Shown: piece by piece, positions 1 through 5,947 of the stretch
Numbering within the stretch: the stretch's first letter is position 1
Layout of the letters: every line of letters starts with the position of its first letter
From: Thermoplasmata archaeon
GTDB taxonomy: Archaea > Thermoplasmatota > Thermoplasmata > Thermoplasmatales > Thermoplasmataceae
Reading direction: 5' to 3'
Assembly (NCBI GenBank): GCA_021790415.1
Contig: JAJYDZ010000020.1
Location: 1 to 11,775 of the forward strand
Length of the DNA: 11,775 nucleotides
Program-made: the position numbers and the translations under genes
The notes under the pieces: generated by a model
Told to the model about the DNA's origin: nothing
The model's input: the letters and a program-made list of their open reading frames with translations, nothing else
Database searches by the model: none

Positions 1-861
1 TGGCAGGGAGGAAACCTTGAGTTTAATCCAGGTATCTCCGGAACCATAATCCCTCCAGATCCACCGAAAAGAGAACCATCAGGAGATTTAACATTCAGGG
101 ATGTGATTATACGAAGAACTGCGCAGGAAGTTGCGGGCGTAATCTCTGAAAAAAAGGGACCTATTATAGTAAATTTTGGAGTAGGTATGCCCGCAGAAGT
201 CCCAATGGTGTTAAATGATGAGGGGTTGAAGGACTATGTATATTCAACCGTGGAGGCTGGACCATGGGGAGGGGTACCACTGCAGGGCTCAGATTTTGGG
301 CTTTCAATGGGGCCCTTTGCAATAATTCCTCTTCCCGATCAGTTCACTCTCTATGAGGGGGGAATGATTGATCTGGCGGTTCTTGGTTTCATGGAAGTGG
401 ATCCATATGGGAATGTCAATCCATCATCACTCCCAAATAAAATAACCGGCCCAGGAGGCTTTCCCGTCATAGTGTCAGGCTCTCCAAGAATCATTTTCTC
501 AGGGGCTTTCACCTCAGGAAAACCTGACATAAAAGTTACCATGGATGGATTAAAAATAGTTAGGGACGGTGGAAAGAAGTTCGTAAAGGATCCATACAAG
601 ATACTATTCTCCACAAAACAAATGAATGGAAGAAAGAAAGAAGTTACATACATCACAGAGAGGGCAGTATTCAAGCTTATCTCAGGAAACCTTACACTAG
701 TTGAGGTTGCCCCCGGGGTCGATATTGAAAAAGATATAATGAATATGATGGAATTTAGACCAAATGTCTCTAAGGCTATAAATGAAATGGATAGAGCAAT
801 ATTCCTTAACTGGAGATTAGGACTCTCCAAAAAGGGACCCAGACATCAGCAAAAAATCTAG
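1..861 (+). CDS. Class I CoA-transferase (YdiF/propionate CoA-transferase type), C-terminal half, 5' partial
   Basis: This enzyme would move CoA between short-chain acyl-CoA and a free acid such as acetate, propionate or a 3-oxoacid. The frame is open from the first base (W-Q-G-G-N...), so a GTG at 103 is internal and the true start lies left of the window; 286 residues are visible. The in-frame residues before the GTG lead into a D-V-I-I-R-R-T stretch that resembles the linker joining the alpha-like and beta-like halves in fused YdiF-type enzymes, so a fused protein of about 520 residues is likely. Visible beta-half motifs are the oxyanion-type NFGVGMP, the STVEAG motif with the catalytic glutamate (codon 253-255), a GNVN motif, the GPGGFP loop, a TERAVF motif and VEVAPGVDIEKDI near the end. 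Substrate cannot be told. T-rich DNA follows (about 931-941) and the next gene has its own promoter. Confidence 0.88.
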   Translation, partial: WQGGNLEFNPGISGTIIPPDPPKREPSGDLTFRDVIIRRTAQEVAGVISEKKGPIIVNFGVGMPAEVPMVLNDEGLKDYVYSTVEAGPWGGVPLQGSDFGLSMGPFAIIPLPDQFTLYEGGMIDLAVLGFMEVDPYGNVNPSSLPNKITGPGGFPVIVSGSPRIIFSGAFTSGKPDIKVTMDGLKIVRDGGKKFVKDPYKILFSTKQMNGRKKEVTYITERAVFKLISGNLTLVEVAPGVDIEKDIMNMMEFRPNVSKAINEMDRAIFLNWRLGLSKKGPRHQQKI

Positions 862-1029
862 TTCCATGTAAAAGCAATTAAATAATTTGCCCTAACATTA
901 AGAAAAATAATCCGCTTAAATAAACAAAATTTTCTCTCTTCATAAATAGGTCACCTAAGCAATTTTATAGCTGAAAAATCAATTGTTTAATTATTGGCTC
1001 CGGTTATTTTTGTATATAGAATAATTACT

Positions 1030-1098
1030 GTATATATAGCAATATACTAATCTATATACTATATCGGTAAACCTTATTATACTACTATACTTGGAAGG
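1030..1098 (+). promoter_or_regulatory. TATA-rich promoter and ribosome-binding site of the MFS gene
   Basis: The 242-base spacer 862-1103 has no gene and is very AT-rich. A TATA-like stretch CTATATACTATAT (about 1052-1064) lies at the right distance for transcription to begin near 1085-1090. A purine-rich GGAAGG (1093-1098) sits 5 bases before the ATG at 1104. The octamer ATATACTA occurs at 1042-1049 and 1054-1061, with a shorter TATACTA at 1078-1084. Further TATATATA-like DNA is at 1031-1038. The exact box in use cannot be decided by eye. Confidence 0.5.
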
Positions 1099-1103
1099 AA
1101 TGT

Positions 1104-2552
1104 ATGAGTAAAGATACAAAAGAAGACTTAATAAAGTCTATAAACGAAACGGAAACAAGCGGTTTTCACTACAAAACTTGGTTGATTTCGGGTCTCGGTT
1201 TCTTCACCGACGCATATGACCTGTTCATAATTGGAGTAGTAACGAGCTTACTTGTTTTGGCTGGCTGGGGCAAATTCAGCACATTGGAGACTTCTCTGCT
1301 AGATTCCACAGCTCTTCTATCAGCGGTAATTGGTGCCCTGATATTTGGAAGACTGCTTGATAAGATGGGCAGAAAGGCAATTTATGGGCTTGAACTTATA
1401 ATTCTGGTAATAGGCGCATTGGGAAGTGCATTCCTTACACCTGTCAACGGAGTCTATATATTGATAGCGTGGAGATTCATTCTGGGAATAGGGATAGGAG
1501 GAGATTATGCAACAAGCTCAACAATAATGGCAGAATACTCAAATACAGGGAGCAGAGGAAAACTTGTTGGTATGGTTTTTTCTATGCAGTCCCTTGGATT
1601 ATTGGCCGGCCCTCTTATATCGCTTGGGTTGATCTTTTCCGGAATCCCACTGGATATTATCTGGAAACTTCTTCTAGCATTCGGTGCAATTCCAGCTTTG
1701 GCAGTAGTCTATTACAGAAGAAAGATGCCTGAGACCCCAAGATATCTTCTTAGAGTTAAGGGTGATGCAAAGGCTGCCTCAGATAACTGGCAAAAATATA
1801 CGGGTATATCTACAATGGCTGATGCGAGCACAGAAACAGTTAGAGAATCCTGGGTAAGCATCATAAAACAGAAAAGATTTCTTTTGACTCTCCTTGGAAC
1901 AGCTGGATCATGGTTCCTGATGGACTGGGCTTTGTATGGTAATTCAATCATGTCAAACTCAATGTTATCCGTTCTGGTGCCTTCCACTGTAACAGGATTA
2001 AGTAAACTCATTACTACTACAGAATATTCCGCTCTGGTATTTGGGGTCGCAGCTCTTCCAGGTTATTGGTTAGCAACATTTACCATTGACAGGATAGGAA
2101 GAAAACCAATTCAGATGATAGGGTTTACTGCCATGGCGGTTAGTTTTGGGATTCTAGGCATATTCCATCAACTTCTCTCAGCAACATATGTGAGTGAGTT
2201 CTTGGTTGTTTACGGGTTGAGTTACTTCTTCATTGAGTTTGGACCAAACGTTACTACCTTCATATATCCTCCTGAAGTCTTCCCTACGAAAGTCAGAGGG
2301 TTGGGTTCTGGTGCTTCGGCTGCCGGGGGTAAAACAGGGGCTTTCTTAGGAACCTTCCTAAATGTAATCATCGTTGCATCTTCCATTGGGGAATCAGGGC
2401 TATTTTTGATTCTGGCATTCCTTTCAGTGATGGGTCTGATATTTACAGTAGTACTCCTGCCTGAACCAAAGAGGCTGGATCTGGACGAGATATCAGGTGA
2501 AAATAAACTTCTTGAAGGAGAAGCATCGAGCAGGGGAGTAAAGACAAATTAA
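1104..2552 (+). CDS. MFS transporter, phosphate:H+ symporter (PHS/Pho84-like) family
   Basis: A 482-residue inner-membrane carrier with the twelve-helix MFS plan: helices run from about residue 25 to 203, a cytoplasmic loop covers about 204-255, and the second bundle covers about 256-453. Family marks are GLGFFTDAYDLF in helix 1 (D36, D39), the DKMGRK loop (86-91), GIGGDY (130-135), RRKMPETPRYLL after helix 6 and its second-half counterpart DRIGRK (329-334). Residues matching the phosphate site of the fungal transporter PiPT are all present: Y135, Q162, W270, D274, Y278 and N382. K410 in the AGGKTGAF motif also matches. This supports proton-coupled phosphate uptake, although archaeal PHS members may carry other substrates. 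The start is supported by GGAAGG 5 bases upstream. It stands alone between its own promoter and T-rich DNA, with no phosphate regulator next to it. Confidence 0.85.
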   Translation: MSKDTKEDLIKSINETETSGFHYKTWLISGLGFFTDAYDLFIIGVVTSLLVLAGWGKFSTLETSLLDSTALLSAVIGALIFGRLLDKMGRKAIYGLELIILVIGALGSAFLTPVNGVYILIAWRFILGIGIGGDYATSSTIMAEYSNTGSRGKLVGMVFSMQSLGLLAGPLISLGLIFSGIPLDIIWKLLLAFGAIPALAVVYYRRKMPETPRYLLRVKGDAKAASDNWQKYTGISTMADASTETVRESWVSIIKQKRFLLTLLGTAGSWFLMDWALYGNSIMSNSMLSVLVPSTVTGLSKLITTTEYSALVFGVAALPGYWLATFTIDRIGRKPIQMIGFTAMAVSFGILGIFHQLLSATYVSEFLVVYGLSYFFIEFGPNVTTFIYPPEVFPTKVRGLGSGASAAGGKTGAFLGTFLNVIIVASSIGESGLFLILAFLSVMGLIFTVVLLPEPKRLDLDEISGENKLLEGEASSRGVKTN

Positions 2553-2560
2553 GAAAAACA

Positions 2561-2644
2561 TTATTTTTATATTTTTAAATTATAAATTTTATTTCAACCA
2601 AATCAATTTTTTTAAAACTTCTTACCTTTAACGATTCTTTTTTT
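2561..2644 (+). terminator. T-rich transcription termination region after the MFS gene
   Basis: Three T-rich stretches follow the MFS stop codon: one at 2561-2576, a run of seven T at 2607-2613 and another run of seven T at 2638-2644. Oligo-T without a strong hairpin is the usual archaeal stop signal. No gene is supported between here and the kinase start at 2779. Confidence 0.5.
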
Positions 2645-2741
2645 ATGCCTGATTAGCTTCAGAACAAAAATGGATGACTGGTCTATCACAGTGGTGCAGA
2701 ACTAGTTAACCTTGATCCGCGAAAATCTGGGTGTTCGATAG

Positions 2742-2755
2742 AATATTATTTTATC
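2742..2755 (+). promoter_or_regulatory. TATA box of the thymidylate kinase gene (leaderless or near-leaderless)
   Basis: The AATATTATTTTAT stretch (2742-2754) is centred about 29-31 bases before the ATG at 2779. That is where an archaeal TATA box sits for a transcript beginning at or just before the start codon. No Shine-Dalgarno sequence lies in front of that ATG, which fits leaderless translation. It also argues against the in-frame GTG at 2731, which would lie upstream of this box. Confidence 0.5.
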
Positions 2756-2778
2756 GTGTTCTTTCTCTCCAATTAATC

Positions 2779-3399
2779 ATGTTTATAGCGATAGAAGGAA
2801 TAGATGGTTCTGGAAAGAGCACTTTGGCCGGCTCACTTGAGAAAGTCCTATCTTCTTACAACTACAGGGTCTTTAGCACATATGAGCCAACTGATAAATT
2901 TAAGGAAAATCAGGAATTCCTGGAGAAGGCAGGTCGGGAAGAGCCTCTTTTGTTGTTATCTCTATTCCTTAAAGACAGAATTGACCATTCGAAGGAAATA
3001 GAGGCAAAACTGGAAGCTGGAAACATTGTCATATGCGATCGCTATTCACTTTCAACATTTGCATATCAGGGATCCATGCTCAAGAACAATTTTAAAGATG
3101 AAATATCATGGATCAAATGGATGGAAAACGCTCTGGGGATAGTTCATCTTGTACCTGAATTAACAATATATCTTGATCTTGACCCAAAGGAATTTCTGGC
3201 CAGAAAGAAGGAAAATCGCCAATACGAAATGTTTGAGAATGAAGAATATCTTCGTTCTGTTCATGATGCATACAGAAAAGCCATAGACCATAATATTTTA
3301 TCAAAAAGTTTCCATATTTGCGATGCTAGATTGCCAAGAAACCAAGTTCTTGAATGTGCATTGGAAGGGATAAGACGCAAAACTAACCTATTGCAGTAA
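2779..3399 (+). CDS. tmk: Thymidylate kinase (dTMP kinase)
   Basis: Phosphorylates dTMP to dTDP with ATP in the cytoplasm, an essential step of dTTP supply. The 206-residue product begins MFIAIEGIDGSGKST, with the P-loop at residues 7-15 directly after the first strand, as in nearly all family members. An in-frame GTG at 2731 would add 16 residues of unrelated character and is less likely. The DRY motif is at 87-89 (ICDRYSLSTFAYQ), the strand YLDLDP at 131-136, and the LID region with basic residues R142, K143, K144 and R147 at about 141-153. Length is normal for the family. The segment corresponding to the usual T-R-E-P reads TYEPTD (34-39), with tyrosine where arginine is common. The next gene has its own promoter, so this is probably transcribed alone. 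Confidence 0.9.
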   Translation: MFIAIEGIDGSGKSTLAGSLEKVLSSYNYRVFSTYEPTDKFKENQEFLEKAGREEPLLLLSLFLKDRIDHSKEIEAKLEAGNIVICDRYSLSTFAYQGSMLKNNFKDEISWIKWMENALGIVHLVPELTIYLDLDPKEFLARKKENRQYEMFENEEYLRSVHDAYRKAIDHNILSKSFHICDARLPRNQVLECALEGIRRKTNLLQ

Positions 3400-3413
3400 T
3401 TATTGAAGGGTTT

Positions 3414-3489
3414 AATTTGTCCGCAGTCATATTCTAAATTATATTCATTAGAGGAGTGGGTCCAGAGAAAACTGTGGGCGGACCAAATT
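3414..3489 (+). repeat. Inverted repeat (11 bp, one bulged base) in the spacer between tmk and the PLP-enzyme gene
   Basis: AATTTGTCCGC at 3414-3424 is matched by the reverse complement GCGGAC-c-AAATT at 3478-3489, with C3484 unpaired. The stem is 11 pairs, six of them in a GC-rich core, enclosing 53 bases. A shorter GGTCC/GGACC pair (3459-3463 and 3480-3484) competes with it. The repeat begins 14 bases after the tmk stop codon and ends before the likely TATA box of the next gene (3533-3541). It could be a 3' structure of the tmk transcript or a small RNA. No known RNA family is recognised. The sense strand is not established. Confidence 0.5.
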
Positions 3490-3532
3490 GACCAGTTTCG
3501 TAAAACCAAAAAATTTATTCATTTAGGGCAGG

Positions 3533-3541
3533 TTATAATTA
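3533..3541 (+). promoter_or_regulatory. Probable TATA box of the Cys/Met PLP-enzyme gene
   Basis: TTATAATTA is centred 46 bases before the ATG at 3583, predicting transcription start near 3563 and a leader of about 20 bases. There is no clear ribosome-binding site in that leader. A second candidate, AAATTTATTC, lies at 3511-3520. Confidence 0.4.
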
Positions 3542-3582
3542 TTTTCTAGAAAGGGTTATTCATCTGCAAGAAATTCAATTCT

Positions 3583-4758
3583 ATGGCAGATCAGAAAGGG
3601 GGAATTAACACAAGGGCGGTTTCAGCAGGGGAACTTAAAATAAAGGAATTTGGGAACGTTGTTACCCCAATTTTTCAAAATGCCACTTTTATATACCCGA
3701 ATTATGAAAGTGGAGCCATAAGTGATCCATCCACGGGCAAACCCTACATCTATACAAGATGGGGAAATCCTACTGTCAACTCTCTGGAGCAGAAATACGC
3801 AGCCATTGAAGATTCAAAATTTGGCATATCATTTTCATCTGGTATGTCTGCCATATCATGTCTGGCGATGTCAATACTGAAGAGGGGAATGAAGCTGCTT
3901 TCAGCTTCTGAGCTCTATGGACAGACATATTCTTACTTTCTCAATAAGCTGAGAGAAAATGGAATCGAAGTGACATTTATGGATACTAATGATCTCAATG
4001 AAGGTTCTTTTAAAGCTTCTGAATACGACATGATTTATGCTGAATCTATTACAAATCCAACTGATATGGTCACGGATATTGGACTCATAGGAGAGTTATG
4101 TAATGGTACTGAGACTAAATTGGCAATTGATGCAACCTTTGCATCTCCAGTAAATCAAAACCCACTTGAACTGGGGGCGAATTACGTTGTTCACAGCGGG
4201 ACTAAATACCTTTCCGGGCATTCGGACGCTATATGCGGGTTTCTGGGAACAGATGAAGATCCAAGTGCAATATATGATATGAGGAAGAATCTTGGACCGG
4301 TGCTTGATCCAACACAGGCATACAGCATAGCCAGAGGGATGAAGACTATCGGCCTGAGGGTTGGAAGACAAAATGAAAACGCAATGAAAATTTCAAAATT
4401 TCTCATGGAAAATGACAAGGTTGAGAGTGTTTTTTATCCCGGACTTGAGTCTAGTCCTTACCATAAAATTGCGAAGAAAAATCTGAGGGGCTATGGGGGA
4501 ATGCTATCCTTTGAGATTAAAGGAGGCGTCGATCAGGCAAGAAAGTTTCTGGGAAAGCTGAAATATATATCTCCTGCTCCAAGTCTAGGTGGAGTAGAGT
4601 CACTTGCAACTCTTCCAATAGATACCTCCCATTCTTCCATGTCAAAGGCCCAAAGGGAAAAAATTGGAATTAAAGACGGACTCGTAAGGTTTTCATGTGG
4701 AATAGAAGATGCAGAAGATCTCATAGAGGATATGAAAAACGCCCTTGATTTTCTATGA
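3583..4758 (+). CDS. Cys/Met-metabolism PLP-dependent enzyme (cystathionine gamma-synthase/lyase family)
   Basis: A 391-residue fold-type I PLP enzyme of sulfur amino-acid metabolism. Visible family residues are Y57 and R59 in YTRWGNPT (phosphate contact from the neighbouring subunit), SSGM (85-88), the stacking Y112, D183 under the pyridine nitrogen, the Schiff-base lysine K208 in HSGTKYLSGHSD, the SLGGVESL loop (334-341) and R369 in VRFSCGIEDAEDL for the substrate carboxylate. Members make or break cystathionine, release methanethiol from methionine, or add sulfide to acylated homoserine. The active-site cysteine of methionine gamma-lyase is not present: the loop reads LYGQTY, with Q114 there. 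A184 also replaces the usual asparagine of the DNT motif. The exact reaction therefore stays open. No in-frame start lies between the stop at 3547 and this ATG. It stands alone and faces the tRNA gene. Confidence 0.85.
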   Translation: MADQKGGINTRAVSAGELKIKEFGNVVTPIFQNATFIYPNYESGAISDPSTGKPYIYTRWGNPTVNSLEQKYAAIEDSKFGISFSSGMSAISCLAMSILKRGMKLLSASELYGQTYSYFLNKLRENGIEVTFMDTNDLNEGSFKASEYDMIYAESITNPTDMVTDIGLIGELCNGTETKLAIDATFASPVNQNPLELGANYVVHSGTKYLSGHSDAICGFLGTDEDPSAIYDMRKNLGPVLDPTQAYSIARGMKTIGLRVGRQNENAMKISKFLMENDKVESVFYPGLESSPYHKIAKKNLRGYGGMLSFEIKGGVDQARKFLGKLKYISPAPSLGGVESLATLPIDTSHSSMSKAQREKIGIKDGLVRFSCGIEDAEDLIEDMKNALDFL

Positions 4759-4777
4759 TAAAAAATAAATCGATCAT

Positions 4778-4785
4778 AAAAAAGA
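4778..4785 (-). terminator. T-run terminator of tRNA-Leu
   Basis: Directly after the discriminator base, the minus strand reads TCTTTTTT, a usual archaeal termination signal. It also shows that the CCA end is not encoded. Confidence 0.6.
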
Positions 4786-4870
4786 TGCAGGGGACGGGAT
4801 TTGAACCCGCGTATCCCTACGGAACCAGACCCTCAATCTGGCGCCTTTGACCAATCTCGACAACCCCTGC
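4786..4870 (-). tRNA. tRNA-Leu (anticodon GAG), no intron
   Basis: The minus strand folds as a complete class II tRNA of 85 bases. The acceptor stem is GCAGGGG/CCCCTGC with discriminator A (4786). The D-arm contains GGTCAAA. The anticodon stem CCAGA/TCTGG holds the loop TTGAGGG, giving anticodon GAG (plus-strand CTC at 4832-4834). A long variable arm TTCC-GTA-GGGA follows, and then the T-arm GCGGG-TTCAAAT-CCCGT. Anticodon, long variable arm and discriminator A all agree with leucine, decoding CUC and CUU. There is no room for an intron. CCA must be added after transcription. Confidence 0.95.
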
Positions 4871-4890
4871 TTGTAAGGTCGTCATTGCCC

Positions 4891-4908
4891 ATTACATAAT
4901 TAATTTTC
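4891..4908 (-). promoter_or_regulatory. TATA-box promoter of tRNA-Leu
   Basis: On the minus strand, AATTAATTATGTAAT is centred about 28 bases upstream of the tRNA 5' end, the expected position for an archaeal tRNA promoter. The rest of the 246-base spacer 4871-5116 holds no supported gene. It has only weak inverted repeats: GTAAGGT 4873-4879 with ACCTTAC 4940-4946, and TCTCAATA 4925-4932 with TATTGAGA 4981-4988. Confidence 0.45.
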
Positions 4909-5116
4909 TCACATGATGATTAAGTCTCAATAATTGGAAACCTTACTTTTGAAGTACCTATTTTATGAGGAATTATGGAATATTGAGATTTCTGCAGATT
5001 TAACATACATAGCATTCATGAGCATAGATCTGAAAATGGTAATTGAATCGTTTCAGTGAAGGTAAACAAAGGTTAATGAGAATCATAAAGCGACTCATGA
5101 GAAAGTCAGATTGCCT

Positions 5117-5608
5117 TTACAATATGCCAAAATATACTATGAATAGAAGAGCGCCAATAAAAATAATTATGACCATGAGCAGGGCAACTTTTGTTTTTCC
5201 TATTAGAAATGAAACAAAGGTGCCAAAAAATCCAACTATAATAAACGGTCCACCTATTGCGGAAGCTATGGTCTTTGGAATACCGAGATTAGATGAATTT
5301 ACGAAACTTGCATAAATTATAAAAGTAACAAGTGCTGACATGATCGTTAAAGATATGAGGAAAAACACACTACCAAGAAAACTTTCTTTCTCGGCATCAT
5401 CAATCTCAAGTTTAGGGTTAAACTCTTCATCCCCTTCTTTCTTTAACCTTAACTCCTCTATTGAACGCCATGGGATAAAATATTTTTCATCTCCCTTTTT
5501 TAGAAGTATTCCGTTATCGCTAAAGCTGTCTAGGATCCCTATCTTAATGATTCCAAGACTGTTCAATTCAACAGTTATTTCTTTATCAACTAATTCTTCT
5601 AGTGTCAA
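5117..5608 (-). CDS. Small membrane protein with N-terminal Sm/SH3-like barrel, function unknown
   Basis: I do not recognise a named family for this 163-residue protein. Residues 4-56 alternate short predicted strands (KEITVEL, IKIGILDSFS, GILLKKGD, KYFIPWRSIEELRL), a pattern like a small Sm-like or SH3-like barrel; this is inference from pattern only. A charged linker follows (57-76). Three hydrophobic helices then occur at about 77-103, 112-136 and 140-162, so the barrel should hang from the membrane, most likely on the cytoplasmic side. The start is uncertain: the assigned codon is TTG (5606-5608), no ATG lies upstream before the stop at 5627-5629, and starting later would cut the first strand. 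A TATA-like TTTAAATATATC (minus strand, 5631-5620) is only about 18 bases away, shorter than usual. It lies 26 bases after the gene upstream and is probably co-transcribed with it. Confidence 0.7.
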   Translation of the reverse strand: MTLEELVDKEITVELNSLGIIKIGILDSFSDNGILLKKGDEKYFIPWRSIEELRLKKEGDEEFNPKLEIDDAEKESFLGSVFFLISLTIMSALVTFIIYASFVNSSNLGIPKTIASAIGGPFIIVGFFGTFVSFLIGKTKVALLMVIIIFIGALLFIVYFGIL

Positions 5609-5634
5609 TGCCTTAAATAGATATATTTAAAGAG

Positions 5635-5946
5635 TTAATTTATTTTACTGAGTAAATTTATAGCTATTTTTCTTATCTCAACGAAAAAGTCACTATAGTA
5701 CGCATCTTCAAACCTGTTAAAATCTATCTTTGCAATTGGAAAATTTTCTAAAACTTCCTTTTCCAGCATATCAAGAAACTTATCAACATATTTGGGCTTT
5801 AAAAAAACTCCTGACTCCAGAAATCTATTATCCCTAGCCAAAGAATAGCTGAGAATATGCCGCAATGGATCCTTTTTGAAAAAGTTTTGAGATTGGGAGA
5901 GAAGGATTCTGGATAAACCCTCCTCTCTAATTTCATCGTCTCCCAT
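5635..5946 (-). CDS. Hypothetical protein, 103 residues, translationally coupled to ribonucleotide reductase
   Basis: I do not recognise this protein. The ATG at 5944-5946 follows the reductase stop codon (5948-5950) with a single base between, and no Shine-Dalgarno sequence stands clear of the reductase end. Re-initiation by ribosomes leaving the reductase is the simplest reading. The frame stays open further upstream, to a position that would start inside the reductase (5985), but that would duplicate coding sequence. The product is soluble-looking, has no cysteine, is predicted mostly helical, and is rich in F, L and charged residues (NFFKKDP, FLDMLEKEVLENF, FEDAYYSDFFVEIRK). No metal site, nucleotide motif or signal peptide is seen. 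Position suggests a link to dNTP synthesis, but this is guilt by association only. Confidence 0.7.
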   Translation of the reverse strand: MGDDEIREEGLSRILLSQSQNFFKKDPLRHILSYSLARDNRFLESGVFLKPKYVDKFLDMLEKEVLENFPIAKIDFNRFEDAYYSDFFVEIRKIAINLLSKIN

Positions 5947-5947
5947 A

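Noticed and set aside
351..830. 159-codon open frame on the minus strand opposite the CoA-transferase
   Set aside because: The plus-strand frame carries the full set of CoA-transferase motifs; the minus frame shows no family features.
1100..1111. Three-codon frame overlapping the MFS start
   Set aside because: GGAAGG is too close (1 base) to that ATG, whereas the spacing to 1104 is normal.
2670..2705. Tiny frame ATG to TAG (11 codons) before tmk, possible leader peptide
   Set aside because: There is no ribosome site, no attenuator-like hairpin and no regulatory codon run. It lies upstream of the predicted tmk transcript start.
4925..4988. 8-bp inverted repeat TCTCAATA/TATTGAGA
   Set aside because: It is AT-rich, with a 48-base spacer and no link to a gene start or T run; chance is a sufficient explanation.
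4913..5033. ATGATGA (C-box-like) at 4913-4919 and CTGA (D-box-like) at 5030-5033, possible C/D box guide RNA
   Set aside because: The boxes are about 110 bases apart, far more than in archaeal C/D RNAs, and no internal C' and D' boxes fit.
5043..5315. Open frame of 90 codons on the plus strand
   Set aside because: It lies mostly opposite the membrane protein gene on the minus strand, has basic, low-complexity composition and no ribosome site. It is a shadow of that gene.
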